A DNA stretch of 64,000 nucleotides from Stieleria mannarensis. Lineage in GTDB: Bacteria > Planctomycetota > Planctomycetia > Pirellulales > Pirellulaceae. Below the pieces are notes generated by a model that did not search any database, was not told the DNA's origin, and saw nothing but the letters and a program-made list of their open reading frames with translations. The stretch spans positions 1 to 64,000 of the forward strand of contig NZ_JACEHH010000047.1 of NCBI RefSeq assembly GCF_014154935.1, read 5' to 3'. The translations under genes were made by a program, and so were the position numbers. Below, piece by piece: positions 1 to 10,300 of this stretch (position 1 is its first letter; each line of letters begins with the position of its first letter).

Positions 1-791
1 CCGCTTCGTGCCGCCTCACGCAAACAGTCGCCCAACGAGCGGCCCATCAACTCGTCCATCACCAACACGCGTCGGGTACATAACTCGGCGACCGGGTTGG
101 GGACGACGACATCAACGCTATGTTTGGCGATCCAGGTGGAGAAGTGTTCGAGCGATTGCCGTTCGCGGCTAAAGTCCAGTTCGCGGGTGATGATCGGTGC
201 CAGCTGGCGGACCACATCGCCGGGTCGCCACGCGGCGACGGTTTCGACGCGTTCGGCCAACACGGCTAACCCGCTCAACACCTCGATGTCCTGTTTGACC
301 GTTTTTTCGATGCCCGCTCGCTGGACTTTCAAGACCACGCGGCGACCGTCGTGCAGCACCGCGCGGTGGACCTGGCCGATCGAGGCACTCGCCAGCGGCT
401 GGGCATCGATGCTGGCGAAGTAGGCCTCGTAGTTTTCACCCAATTCCTTGGCCAGTGTTTGCCGGACCGTTTCGATGCTGTCTGGGCGCACGTTGGCCCG
501 CAGCCCTTTTAATTCTTCGCTCAGCGCGACGCCGACCAGATCGGGGCGGGCGGCCAGAATCTGACCAAGCTTGATGAACGTGGGGCCGAGGTCGGTCAGC
601 GCCATCCGCACCCGTTGTTCTCGCGTGTACTCGGCCAACGGCGTGCCGCGATGATCTTTGAACCATCCGCGAAATGGCAGCCGACGATGCTGGCTGAGCC
701 AATCGGCGAGTCCATAGCGGCGCAGCACGGCCAGAATCTCGCGCCAGCGGCGCAGATTCCGGTACAGCTGTGGGATCGCGGTGATTTTCAT
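1..791 (-). CDS. ABC1/UbiB (AarF)-family atypical kinase, 3' end beyond window
   Basis: An open frame runs from ATG at 791 down to base 1 without a stop (263 codons). The translation begins MKITAIPQLYRN and carries the ABC1 hallmarks: GPTFIKLGQIL with the KxGQ motif (about residues 70-80), ASIGQVHRA (the Ala-rich nucleotide loop of this family), then VVLKVQRAGI with the kinase-type lysine, and TRELDFSRE. Known family members (UbiB, AarF, Coq8) are membrane-associated ATPases or kinases needed for ubiquinone synthesis or lipid homeostasis. Whether this one serves quinone synthesis is inference; a menaquinone gene (menB) lies 42 kb away. It is divergent from the MoxR gene across a 280-bp gap that contains a run of 12 G. 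The C-terminal half of the kinase fold is outside the window. Confidence 0.9.
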   Translation of the reverse strand, partial: MKITAIPQLYRNLRRWREILAVLRRYGLADWLSQHRRLPFRGWFKDHRGTPLAEYTREQRVRMALTDLGPTFIKLGQILAARPDLVGVALSEELKGLRANVRPDSIETVRQTLAKELGENYEAYFASIDAQPLASASIGQVHRAVLHDGRRVVLKVQRAGIEKTVKQDIEVLSGLAVLAERVETVAAWRPGDVVRQLAPIITRELDFSRERQSLEHFSTWIAKHSVDVVVPNPVAELCTRRVLVMDELMGRSLGDCLREAARS

Positions 792-854
792 GCGGCGGGA
801 AGAATCGGCGCAAACGGTGGGTGTCCCGTAGCGGAACTCGCCAAGAGTTTCGCA

Positions 855-866
855 GGGGGGGGGGGG
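855..866. repeat. 12-base poly-G tract in divergent intergenic region
   Basis: Twelve consecutive G bases lie between the divergent UbiB-like and MoxR genes, 63 bases upstream of the UbiB-like start codon. Tracts this long are prone to slippage. No promoter can be placed with confidence, so any regulatory effect is inference. Confidence 0.85.
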
Positions 867-1071
867 CGACCGGCGCGAAAGCCTTGGCGGCTTCCGCTAC
901 GGTGTGAGAGCCGGGTCATTCTAACCCGAGGGGCGAAACTCCAGCCGTGGCGGGGCGCCGCAAAAAGTTTTAGACAAATAAACGAATCGAATGGATCAGT
1001 TAAACTGGTACTCACTCCCCACCGCCGGCCCCCTCACGCGTCCGCCTCGTCTTTTCGTCGATTTGCCCCTG

Positions 1072-2082
1072 ATGACCGAAGCCCCCCCTGTTGTTGATCC
1101 GACCGCCGCGGCCGCGGGTGCCGGCGAAGCCGCCAATGTCGCCGCGGTTTCCGATTTCGCCAAGCGGGTGATCGCCAATGTCGAACATGCGATTGTCGGC
1201 AAGCGAAAGCAATTGGTGTTGTCCCTGGTCGCGTGGCTGAGCGGTGGGCACCTGTTGCTCGAAGACGTCCCGGGGGTGGCCAAGACCATGCTGGCACGGG
1301 CGCTGGCCAAAAGCATCGGATGCCAGTTCAAACGGGTCCAATGCACCCCCGACCTGTTGCCGACCGACGTGACCGGGACCTCGATTTTCAACCAAAAGGA
1401 AGCCGAGTTCGAGTTCCGCGCCGGACCGGTGTTCACTCAAGTTCTGTTGGCCGACGAGATCAATCGGGCGACACCGCGGACCCAGGCCTCGTTGTTGGAG
1501 GCGATGGCCGAGGGCTGCGTGACCGTCGACGGAACGACGCACGTGCTGGAAAAGCCGTTTTTGGTGATCGCGACCCAAAACCCCGTCGATCACGAGGGCA
1601 CGTTCCCGTTGCCCGAAGCACAATTGGATCGATTTCTGATGCGATTCAGTTTGGGGTACCCCACGATGGAAGAGGAGATGCGGATGCTGGACTTGCTCCA
1701 GCACACGCACCCGATCGATGGTTTGAAAGCGGTGGCGACGTCCAAGGAGGTGTTGGCGGCACAGGCGGAAATCCGCAAGGTTCACGTCGATCCCCGCGTG
1801 CGTCAGTATTTCTTGCAGATCATCGAGCAGACGCGTCATCACAGTGATCTCGCGCTGGGGGGCAGCCCGCGTGCGACGATCGCGCTGTTTCGATGTGGCC
1901 AGGCGATGGCGGCGATTCGCGGGCGTGGATTTGTCACCCCCGATGACATCAAACGCGTGCTGGCCCCGGTGATGAATCACCGGCTGATCCTGCGTGGGGA
2001 ATCGCGGCTGCGCAAGGTGACCACGGAAAGCGTGTTGCAGGACATCGTCAGCGAAATCGCCGTCCCGACGGTCACCGCGTAG
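1072..2082 (+). CDS. MoxR-family AAA+ ATPase
   Basis: The 336-residue protein is a typical MoxR ATPase: Walker A EDVPGVAKT (about residues 64-72), the following PTDVTGTSIF segment, Walker B VLLADEINRA, sensor 1 IATQNPVDHEGTFPLPEAQLDRF, and a C-terminal lid with GGSPRATIAL. MoxR proteins usually act as chaperones that help assemble or activate complexes, often with a VWA-domain partner. No VWA or DUF58 gene follows; the next gene is a lipase. The frame is open further upstream to 991, but ATG 1072 (MTEAPPVVDP) is preferred because the upstream extension is unlike the family and the conserved fold starts near residue 27. Confidence 0.93.
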   Translation: MTEAPPVVDPTAAAAGAGEAANVAAVSDFAKRVIANVEHAIVGKRKQLVLSLVAWLSGGHLLLEDVPGVAKTMLARALAKSIGCQFKRVQCTPDLLPTDVTGTSIFNQKEAEFEFRAGPVFTQVLLADEINRATPRTQASLLEAMAEGCVTVDGTTHVLEKPFLVIATQNPVDHEGTFPLPEAQLDRFLMRFSLGYPTMEEEMRMLDLLQHTHPIDGLKAVATSKEVLAAQAEIRKVHVDPRVRQYFLQIIEQTRHHSDLALGGSPRATIALFRCGQAMAAIRGRGFVTPDDIKRVLAPVMNHRLILRGESRLRKVTTESVLQDIVSEIAVPTVTA

Positions 2083-2400
2083 CGAATCGCCCCTCCCGTC
2101 GCTGTGAATCGACCACAGACGCGGCACGTGAAGGGGGCCTGCACCCGAGCCGTCTGTCCGCTCATCTCTGTGGCTTTTGGCAGGCCGCTGGTCCCGTCAT
2201 CCCCAGCCCTTTTCCCCCGCAACGCCGGGGGAGACGGGAGCCATCGTAAATTTTGTAGACCGCAATGCTTCCCGCGAGCGTCGTGGAGGAGCATGCGACG
2301 ACGCACGGTGTCGTGGGCTGGTCAGGAGGGGGCCGCGGGACGTAGGCTGTACATTGACCAGTTCGTCCATACCACAATATCTGGGAAACGGGGTGCAGGG
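2083..2400. other. Intergenic gap, no gene seen
   Basis: About 318 bases between the MoxR gene and the lipase. The lipase frame is open back to 2104, but that extension has no recognisable domain. No convincing terminator, repeat or promoter was seen. Confidence 0.5.
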
Positions 2401-3312
2401 ATGTTTCAAGACGTCGCCCAGTCGGTCGACGCGACCGGCCGGGTTCAGGATCCGGGAGAGGTCCCGTTGGTCGTCCATTCGGTGGTCTCGGGGCCGATCG
2501 CGGCGATGAGTTTTCTGCGTCGTTCGCTGCTGTTTGCCGAGTTGTCGATGATTGCGTACAACGATGAAGCGGAGGTGAAGGCGGCCGCGGCGATCGTCGG
2601 GTTTGACGACGTGACCTTCTTTGACCGCGACGGATCGCAAGCGTATCGCTTTCGCAACGACCACGATTGCGTGATCGGATGCCGGGGGACCGAACCGAAT
2701 GAGTGGAATGATATTCGGGCCGACGCCAACGCCGCCAGCGTGGTCGCCGAAACGGTCGGACGAGTGCATCGCGGGTTCAAACGCGAGGTGGACGATCTGT
2801 GGCCGATGATCGAGACGGCACTGTTGGACAACCACCATTCGCTGTATTTCTGTGGCCACTCACTCGGCGGGGCGATGGCCACGATCTGTGCCGGTCGCTG
2901 CCATCTGTCGCACATCCCCAGCGACCCGGTGGAGTTGTTTACGTTCGGGAGCCCTCGGGTGGGTAACCGGCGGTACATCAACTTTGTTAAACTGGATCAT
3001 TATCGCTTTGTCCACAATAACGACATCGTCACGCGGGTGCCGCCGTCGATCCTGGGTTACCGACACAGCGGAAGTGAAGTCTACTTTGATCGCAACGGGC
3101 GCATCCGAAGACTCGGGCGGGTTTCCAAACGCCGTGACAAGTGGCGCGGGTTTCTCCGTGGGCTTCGAAAATGGAAAATTGATCATTTCACCGATCATTC
3201 GATCCACCAATACATCCAGGCGATCGTGGCGGCGGTTCAGGACGAAGAGACACGCGTGCAATCGGGCGGCCGGGCGAAACCGGCGTCTGCCTATACCGGC
3301 ACGGGCGAATGA
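2401..3312 (+). CDS. Class 3 lipase-like alpha/beta hydrolase
   Basis: The 303-residue protein has the class 3 lipase layout: CVIGCRGTEPNEWNDI (oxyanion strand, about residues 90-105), the nucleophile elbow CGHSLGGAMA with Ser154, FTFGSPRVGNRRY, the acid HNNDIVTRVPP with Asp208, and a C-terminal DHSIHQY with candidate catalytic His266. These are the Ser-Asp-His triad positions of triacylglycerol lipase family 3. No signal peptide is evident from ATG 2401, so it is probably cytoplasmic or membrane-associated. ATG 2401 is preceded by GCAGGG; ATG at 2506 (MSFLRRSLLF) is an alternative start. It lies between two AAA ATPase genes on the same strand. The substrate is unknown. Confidence 0.88.
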   Translation: MFQDVAQSVDATGRVQDPGEVPLVVHSVVSGPIAAMSFLRRSLLFAELSMIAYNDEAEVKAAAAIVGFDDVTFFDRDGSQAYRFRNDHDCVIGCRGTEPNEWNDIRADANAASVVAETVGRVHRGFKREVDDLWPMIETALLDNHHSLYFCGHSLGGAMATICAGRCHLSHIPSDPVELFTFGSPRVGNRRYINFVKLDHYRFVHNNDIVTRVPPSILGYRHSGSEVYFDRNGRIRRLGRVSKRRDKWRGFLRGLRKWKIDHFTDHSIHQYIQAIVAAVQDEETRVQSGGRAKPASAYTGTGE

Positions 3313-3398
3313 GTAAGATTCCTTTTGGACAGCGAAGAGATTGAGACCGGGCCCGTCACGGGCGGTACCGGTCGGACCGGACGGTATGAACAGTTAAG

Positions 3399-4412
3399 AT
3401 GAGCTCCGCGAAAGACCCGATGACCAATCCCGACGAAAATGATGCGTTGCGCTCGACGCATGTCGAAATCGATGGCGTTCTATTGAAGCTGGCCCAACCC
3501 TATGTCGCTCCCGGTCGTTGGATCGGCCAAGCCGAGATTTTCCAGCAGCTGTTGGCTTGCTGGATCTCGTTGGACGAAGCCGATTTGCCGTTGACGCCGC
3601 GATTGATCGGTGCGCCCGGTGTGGGCAAGACGCAACTGGCGATCGCGGCGGCCAAAGCCCAGCGGCGCCCGCTGTACATTTACCAGTGCACCGCGGACAC
3701 GCGGCCGGAAGACTTGTTGGTGACGCCGGTATTGAGCCAAAACGGCAACATCGCCTATCACGCGTCGCCGTTGGTCACGGCGATGATCTGCGGCGGCGTT
3801 TGCGTCTTGGACGAGGGCAATCGGATGAACGAAAAGTCGTGGGCCTCGCTCGCGCCGCTGCTGGACAACCGGCGGTATGTCGAATCCATCGTCGCGGGCA
3901 TCACGATCGACGCGCACAGCGAGTTTCGCGCCGCGGTGACGATGAACCAAGACGAATCGACGTTCGAAATCCCCGACTACATCATGAGCCGGTTGCAGCC
4001 GACGTTGCCGGTCGGGTTTCCCAACAAGCAGGACGAGATGGCGATCTTGCAATACCACCTGCCGTTCGCCGAACCGGAGATGCTGGCGATGACGGTGGAG
4101 TTTCTGCAGCGTTCGCATCAATTGAAGTTGGAATTTTCGCCGCGCGATGGGATCAACCTGCTTCGCTACGCCCTGAAACGAATCTCACAGAACCCCGATC
4201 ATCCGGTCAGCCGCGACGTCGCTTGGCAGGAAGCCCTGCAAAGTTGCCTCGGGGACGAAGCGTTGGATCTGGAGCAATTGTCCAAGCGGAAGAGTCGAAC
4301 GCTCGGTGGCGACGCCGTCCCGCTGGGATTGGCCGATTTGTTTTTTGATCCGGACGATCCGATGCACCCGGATCGCGACGACGATGACGAGGACGAGGAT
4401 TTCCATGTCTAG
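3399..4412 (+). CDS. AAA+ ATPase (MoxR/dynein-related type) with acidic tail
   Basis: The 337-residue protein has Walker A GAPGVGKT (residues 71-78), Walker [13 protein letters not shown] (Asp138, Glu139), and a sensor region with [20 protein letters not shown]. It differs clearly from the MoxR protein encoded at 1072. The last about 20 residues are an almost pure Asp/Glu tail ([15 protein letters not shown]), which could bind a basic partner or cation; that is inference. Family members remodel proteins and are often coupled to VWA-type partners, none of which is adjacent. The stop codon overlaps the start of the Ppx/GppA gene by 8 bases, so the two are probably co-translated. The start is ATG 3399; ATG 3420 is an in-frame alternative. 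Confidence 0.88.
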   Translation: MSSAKDPMTNPDENDALRSTHVEIDGVLLKLAQPYVAPGRWIGQAEIFQQLLACWISLDEADLPLTPRLIGAPGVGKTQLAIAAAKAQRRPLYIYQCTADTRPEDLLVTPVLSQNGNIAYHASPLVTAMICGGVCVLDEGNRMNEKSWASLAPLLDNRRYVESIVAGITIDAHSEFRAAVTMNQDESTFEIPDYIMSRLQPTLPVGFPNKQDEMAILQYHLPFAEPEMLAMTVEFLQRSHQLKLEFSPRDGINLLRYALKRISQNPDHPVSRDVAWQEALQSCLGDEALDLEQLSKRKSRTLGGDAVPLGLADLFFDPDDPMHPDRDDDDEDEDFHV

Positions 4413-6003
4413 CTCGATGGCGCAGCAACCCGCGACCGGGGCGATCGATCCTTCACCCACGACGATCCAACGGATCGTTGCCGTCATCGACATCGGTGCC
4501 ACGGCGATCCGGATGGCGGTCGCCGAGATCCACGCCGGCGGCAAGGTTCGAATGTTGGACCAGTTGGTCCAGCCGGTGCAACTGGGCAAAGAAGCCTTCG
4601 AGACGCGTCGCTTGTCCCGCAAGAGCATCGAACGAGTCGTGTCCGTCTTGTCACAGTATCAACGCGTCTTGCGCGAGTACGGCATGGACGGAACGTCGGA
4701 CATTCGCGTCGTTGCGACCAGCGCCGTTCGTGAAGCGGCCAACCGACTCGCGTTCACCGATCGCGTTTACACCGCGACCGGATTGCATGTCGAACCGATC
4801 GACGAAGCCGAAGTCAATCGGATCACGTACATGGGGATCACGCCGGAGTTGCTGGCCCATCCGGAGCTTGCCAACGGCAAAGCGATGGTGTTTGAAATCG
4901 GCGGTGGCAGCACGGAGGTGTTGATCGTCCGCAGCGGCAATGTGCTGGCCAGCAATTCGTTCCGGCTGGGATCGCTGCGGATGTTGCAAGCGATCGACTT
5001 GGCCCGCGCCGGTGTCGACCGACGCCGCGCCTTGCTGGAAAACCACATCAATCGGACACTGACGCAGTTGCACGATTTTGTCCGCAGCGACGCGCAGATG
5101 GATTTGGTGGCGATCGGGGGCGACATCCGCTTGGCGACACGGTTGATTCTCGATGACTGGCAACCTCGCGAATTGGCCGTGCTGCCGACCAAGGCCTTGG
5201 CGGAACTGACCGACGCGGTGCTGAAGATGGGCGATGATGAAATCGTCAAGCGGTTTGGCGCCTCGTTCATCGAAGCGGAAACGCTGGGGCCGGCGCTGCT
5301 GTCCTACACGATGGTCGCCAAACAGTTCCGATTGGAACACCTGTACGTCAGCGATACCAACCTGCGAGAAGGGTTATTAAAAGACATCGCGGCCGGCGGC
5401 AGTTGGACGGCCGAGTTTCGCAACCAGATCGTGCGTTCGGCGTTGTCGCTCGGTCGGCGTTTTCACTTTGATGAAATGCACGCCCGCAGCGTCGCCGAGC
5501 TGGCACGAAAACTGTTTGACCAGTTGCGGCCCCAGCACCGGCTGGACAACCGTCACGAAGTGATCCTTCACGTGGCGGCATTGCTGCACGAAATCGGGAT
5601 GCAGATCAACGTCCGCAGCCACCACAAACACGCGCTGTACATCATCAAGTACAGCGAGCTGTTCGGGCTGTCGCGGTCCGAGCTGCTGCAAGTCGGATTG
5701 ATCGCTCGGTACTATCGCCGTGCACCGCCGCAACCGAGTCATGCCGACTACATGTCGCTGGATTTGGAAACCCGCGTGATCGTCGGCAAATTGGCGGCGA
5801 TCCTGCGATTGGCGACCGCCCTGGACGACACGCGGACCAGTCGAATCCGCGAAATCGAATGCCACAACGACGGCAAGCGATTGATGATTCACGTCCCGGG
5901 GGTCCGGGACGTGTCGCTGGAGCAGATCGCGATGAAGCAGCAATCCGGCCTGTTCCGCGACGTATTCGGAATGTCGGTCACGTTGCGGGCCGGCGAGACG
6001 TAG
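4405..6003 (+). CDS. Ppx/GppA-family phosphatase (exopolyphosphatase-like)
   Basis: The 532-residue protein shows the actin-like ASKHA fold of exopolyphosphatase and pppGpp phosphatase: [15 protein letters not shown] (phosphate loop 1, residues 24-38), [13 protein letters not shown] (from residue 163) and VAIGGD. The C-terminal part has an HD-like region with [11 protein letters not shown] (His389, His395) and HHKHALYII, as in the long Ppx forms. Members hydrolyse polyphosphate or the guanosine alarmone; the sequence does not settle which. ATG 4405 is chosen because GGACGAGGAT lies just upstream and because it overlaps the preceding AAA gene by 8 bases, suggesting translational coupling. ATG 4417 is possible. 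Confidence 0.92.
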   Translation: MSSSMAQQPATGAIDPSPTTIQRIVAVIDIGATAIRMAVAEIHAGGKVRMLDQLVQPVQLGKEAFETRRLSRKSIERVVSVLSQYQRVLREYGMDGTSDIRVVATSAVREAANRLAFTDRVYTATGLHVEPIDEAEVNRITYMGITPELLAHPELANGKAMVFEIGGGSTEVLIVRSGNVLASNSFRLGSLRMLQAIDLARAGVDRRRALLENHINRTLTQLHDFVRSDAQMDLVAIGGDIRLATRLILDDWQPRELAVLPTKALAELTDAVLKMGDDEIVKRFGASFIEAETLGPALLSYTMVAKQFRLEHLYVSDTNLREGLLKDIAAGGSWTAEFRNQIVRSALSLGRRFHFDEMHARSVAELARKLFDQLRPQHRLDNRHEVILHVAALLHEIGMQINVRSHHKHALYIIKYSELFGLSRSELLQVGLIARYYRRAPPQPSHADYMSLDLETRVIVGKLAAILRLATALDDTRTSRIREIECHNDGKRLMIHVPGVRDVSLEQIAMKQQSGLFRDVFGMSVTLRAGET

Positions 6004-6090
6004 TCGTCTACCGCAGCTTCGTTTTCGATTGGGCTGGACTGTCGCCGTCCTCTCCGAGGTCGGCGCGAGTCAAAGCTTCGCTTATTTTCG

Positions 6091-6227
6091 CTCGCCGAGT
6101 TCGGAGAACACGGCGACTTTTCGCGGCTCGCCGAGTTCGGAGAACACGGCGACTTTTCGCGGCTCGCCGAGTTCGGAGAACACGGCGACTTTTCGCGACT
6201 CGCCGAGTTCGGAGAACACGGCGACCC
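6091..6227. repeat. 36-bp tandem repeat, about 4 copies
   Basis: Copies begin at 6091, 6127, 6163 and 6199 with an exact 36-bp period; each starts CTCGCCGAGTTCGGAGAAC. The first three are nearly perfect and the last degrades after 6225. Because 36 is divisible by three, several frames stay open on both strands (for example SPSSENTATF on plus, EKSPCSPNSASR on minus), so peptides read from it are not evidence of a gene. It lies between the convergent ends of the Ppx/GppA gene and the YTV-like gene. There are no spacers, so it is not CRISPR. Confidence 0.93.
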
Positions 6228-6281
6228 TCGGGATACACCGTCAAGCACGCAAATCGAATCGGCGCCGTCGGCGCCAGTGAC

Positions 6282-7121
6282 TTACGCTCCGCAGCCGCAG
6301 CTGCAAGGGCAGGTCTGCTGGACCGTTTTCATCACGGTGCAGGGGACCTGTTTTTCGACCGTGTAGGGAACTTTAACGGTGCAGGTGCGAGTCTGTTCGA
6401 CCTGGACCGTTTCCGGGACACAAGCGGTGACCATCTTGGTCTTCTTGCGGTATTCCATCGTCTTGTAAGGATGCTTGATGGTCTTGGTTTCCGTTTTCGT
6501 GAAGTACTCTTTGACCTTGCGCGTCTTTTTGATCGGCACCGAGATGCAGACTTCGCAGGTGTAGGGTTCTTCGACACAGACCTCCTTCATCACCGTGACT
6601 TCTTTGGTGACTTCGACCGGGTTGGGGCACCAGACTTTCTTTTCGGTGCACTTGCATCCGCCACAGCTGTCGCTGGCGACCATTTGGATTTCCCAGTGGC
6701 CCTGGTCCTCGATGCAGGTCTTGGTTTCGGTGACCGGCACACACTCGGTCCGTTTGCGGATCTTGGTGACGGTGTCCTTGCCGGGAACCATGATGGTGTA
6801 TTCTTGATCGACCCAGCGGAATTTGGGCGTTTTGACTTCGATGACTTGTTCGTCAACTTTTTCGACGCACACCAGCGCGTTGTATTCGTAGGGGACTTGT
6901 TTTTCGACCGTGATGGTTTTGGGGACCAACACGGTTTCGGTGCGCTGTTCTTCGCGATAGCACGTTTGCGTGACGGTCTTCATGACGGTGCAGGGCACTT
7001 GGACCGTCTTGGTGCAGACACCGGTCCCTTTGCATTTGGCACAATCGTCACAGGCGCCAGCGGTTCCGACCAGCAAGGCGGTTGCGGCGACCAGTCCGCC
7101 CCAGGATTTTGCGGCTAACAT
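6282..7121 (-). CDS. Secreted Val/Cys-rich YTV-like wall protein
   Basis: The 279-residue protein starts at ATG 7121 with a signal peptide (MLAAKSWGGLVAATALLVGT, then AGAC) and then consists of short repeats rich in Thr, Val, Lys and Cys, such as KTVQVPCTVMKTVTQTC and VEKQVPCTVMKTVQQTC, ending in CPCSCGCGA. This matches the YTV-type repeats described for Rhodopirellula wall proteins (KVPYTVEK is present near the end). The start is supported by a strong ribosome site, GGGGGAG on the minus strand at 7132-7138, ten bases upstream; the frame is open back to 7181. The many cysteines suggest disulphide crosslinking in the cell envelope, which is inference. It is transcribed away from the Ppx/GppA gene end. 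Confidence 0.82.
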   Translation of the reverse strand: MLAAKSWGGLVAATALLVGTAGACDDCAKCKGTGVCTKTVQVPCTVMKTVTQTCYREEQRTETVLVPKTITVEKQVPYEYNALVCVEKVDEQVIEVKTPKFRWVDQEYTIMVPGKDTVTKIRKRTECVPVTETKTCIEDQGHWEIQMVASDSCGGCKCTEKKVWCPNPVEVTKEVTVMKEVCVEEPYTCEVCISVPIKKTRKVKEYFTKTETKTIKHPYKTMEYRKKTKMVTACVPETVQVEQTRTCTVKVPYTVEKQVPCTVMKTVQQTCPCSCGCGA

Positions 7122-7320
7122 TTCGTTTGAACTCCCCCGAGTCTTCGATTCTTGTGGTTTGATTGCCGCACCCGAAAACAACGGATGGTGCGGATTCAGG
7201 TTAAACCTAGGTCGATCGTGGGGGGAGTCAAATCAACAATGTTGACTTTTGGCAACAAGCGTTGCAAATGGGGCTCGTTCGGGTTCGGAGGGGGGCCCGC
7301 GGGGGATGTCGCTGGGCGGA

Positions 7321-10300
7321 CTACCGCGCGCCGATTTCCAACCACAGATCTTCCAGGAAGCGTTCGTCGTCGCCCTGGCCGAACACGCTGTCCACGGCCG
7401 GAATCCAATCGGACGCCAGCGGGCGTTCTCCTTCCGCGACGGAGGAACTTTGCCTGGCGATCGCGTTGATCACCATCAGTGCATCCGACGGTTCGATGGC
7501 ACCGTTTCCGTTGACGTCTTTGGCCCGATCGCCTTCACTGAGCGTTTGCTCGCCGGAGGCAGAACTGTTTTGCGACCGGGCGACGTGATTGATCACGACC
7601 AGGGCGTCCCGTGCCGACAGGATGCCGTCTTGGTTAACGTCGGTCGCGGCAAACCCCTGCGGTGTGACGACCGGTGGGGGATTGCTGGTGGTGGCGACCA
7701 CCGACGGAATCTGACTCGGTTCGGTGACCGCGAGCAAGGGCGCCGGAGTGTCACGGACTGGTGCGAAGGGGACGAGAATGGGGCTGTTCATCGCCGAGAA
7801 CGAAACGGCGTCGGGCGGGATGATGATCGCACGCAACCAGGTCAGCACGTCCTTCGTGCCCCCGCCATCGCCGATGACTTCGCAATCACGAAATGCGTCC
7901 ACGCCCACCTGGATGCAGACGTCGCCCGGGGTCAACGAGGATTGGCTGCCGCCGTTGAGGACCTCGCCTTCGGCAAACACGATCGAATCGGTGCCGAAGG
8001 CCTGGTCGCTCAGCAGCACGTCGTTGCCGTCTCCACCGAACAAGAAATCCTTGCCCGGTCCGCCGGTCAGCAGGTCTTGATCAAATCCGCCGTAAAGCGT
8101 GTCGCTTCCCAGTCCGCCGGTGAGCGTTCCCAGGGCCGGTGTTTGGGTGGAGATTTGATCGTCGCCCTCGTTGCCGTCGATGCGGATAAATTCGACATTG
8201 TCGATTTCAAAGGGCTGGTCGTTGGGCGTGTCATCGGTGCCGACGGTGATCAGGTCGCTACCGCTGGTGCCGACGATTTCGAATTTGTCGTCGCCGCCGC
8301 CGCCATCAAAATCGATCAAGTGCTCGGTCAAATTCACGTCGATCGTCACGTCGCTGGTGACGGTCAAGAGATCGTTTGCCGATCCCGAGGTGATGTCGAC
8401 CGATTCGATGCCCAACGTCTCGAACACTTCGTTACCGGTGGTCGCACGGGGAGAGGATGGCGTGGTGGTCGCGAGCACACCCTGGGCCGCGGCGGTGATC
8501 ACATAACGCAGATCCAACGCGTCGGTGGCGGAGGAGGCGTTTACGAAGACTTGGTCACCCACCGCAACACCCGTCACGGTTTGTTCGTCGGGGAATTCCG
8601 CGTTGTTGACCACGCCTTGAAACACGGTGCGCGTCCCGGCGGCGTTGTCACCGCCATCGAGGAACAGTTGACGCGTCGCTGCCACGGCGTCACTGCCCAG
8701 GGGATCGTTGTTGAGTCGGTCCAGGTATCCGGCGGCATCGGATCCCGCAGCGGTCAGATGAAAGCTGTCCTCGCCCGCGTCGCCACTGAGGTCGACGACG
8801 GTGTTCAGAAACACTTCGTCGACATTCAACGTGTCGTCGTCGTCTCCGGCGGACACCACAACCACGGCCGATCCGGTGCGGGGCGGTGCAGCGATTTCAA
8901 CGCCCAACGTCACGGTGTCACCGCCCGTATCGGTTTCGATTTGCAGCCCCGCCTGGTCGCCAAGCGAGTTGACTGAAACCGTATCATTAGCGGCCCCCGT
9001 CGAAACCAGCGTGACACTCGAGTGGCCGGTCGGGGTGATGTCTCCGGTTGAATCGATGGTCACATCATCGACACCATCAGCGGTCGAAATCCGGTTGATC
9101 GAACCGTCACCGGTGTTGCTGATTGTCACCACGTCGGAACCAAGAAACGTGTCGAGATGAAACGTTGTGGCATCCGCCGTCGACGCAACGGTGACGGTGC
9201 TGTCACCGCGGCTGGTTCTCAGATTCAGCGTCTCGGTCGTTTCATACGTCACGGTTCCACCGGTGCCTCGTCGAACCGTGGTGGCTGAGACCGCATAGCT
9301 TTGGGCGGTCAGGGAGAGTTCGTCAGAAACGTTCAACGTGTCTCCGCTTTCAACCGTCGTCGTCACCGTGACATCCGAGCCGATTGTTTGTCGACCGCTG
9401 ACCGATTCGGGCGTCGACGTGGCATCGTGACCTTCACCGAAGACGCAGATGTCGCCTAGGATGGCGTCCAAATTGCCGAACAAATTTCCGTCGGGCATCC
9501 CAGGGGCGGGAGCACCATCGGCTGTGGACGTGATGTTGAACGTGTCATTTCCGTCACCTCCGTTGATGTCCAACCCGCTGCCGGTTGCAGTGCCGCGAAT
9601 GTTTGCGACGTCAGCTCCCTCTCCCAACAAAATCGCGGTTGCTGAATTCATGCCGGTGTTCGTCACCGTCGTGGTGTCGTCGCCGATGCCGGTGTCGATC
9701 GCCAGCCCGCTTTCAACGCCCGTGGTGGTGACGGTCACGGTATCGGCCCCTTCCCCAGTCGTCACCCGGGTGACACTCGCGTCGAACACGCCCGGTGTTC
9801 CTGTTGTTCCCGTGTCGTGAACAGTCACGGTGTCGGCTTCAGTCCCGGAGTCGACCACCAACACGCTTTCGTCACCCGTGGTCATCACATCGATCGTGTC
9901 CGCTCCGGCGTAGGTGTTGATGGTGGTGCGTGTACGATCTTTGGTGGAAATGATCGTGACATCATCGGTGCCGCTGCCGGTTTCCAAATTCATCGTCTCG
10001 ATCGTCTCATACGTGAGCACACCCGAGAGACCGACGCGAGTCAATCGAGTCGCATCCGGAGTGACGGTTGCATCAAGCGTGTAGGAATGACCGACCGGAT
10101 TCCCCTCGTCACTCACATTCAGCTCGTCACCGAGTTCATAGCTCTGGGTGACGGTGATTGGTGTGGGAGTGGTGGTTTTGACGGCCACGCTTTCGGTGAT
10201 GCCCGGCGTCGTTGGCAACGGGGCTTGGCCATAAACGCAGATGTCGCCCAGGAGGTCATCGAGCACGCCGGCGGGATTGCCACGCATGATGTCGCGATCG

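Noticed and set aside
1012-2127. Long minus-strand open frame opposite the MoxR gene (371 codons)
   Set aside because: It is a frame shadow: the plus strand encodes all MoxR motifs, and the antisense reading has no recognisable domain.
6091-6227. Possible CRISPR array
   Set aside because: The 36-bp units are directly joined with no variable spacers and no cas genes are near.
5859-7118. Plus-strand open frame of about 419 codons across the 36-bp repeats and the YTV-like gene
   Set aside because: It arises because the repeat period is divisible by three and the opposite gene is low in complexity; the YTV-like gene has a signal peptide and strong ribosome site on the other strand.
7249-8976. 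Plus-strand 575-codon frame opposite the giant LEPR-XLL gene
   Set aside because: The minus strand has the dockerin and RTX motifs; the antisense reading is rich in His/Asp/Val from the codon pattern alone.
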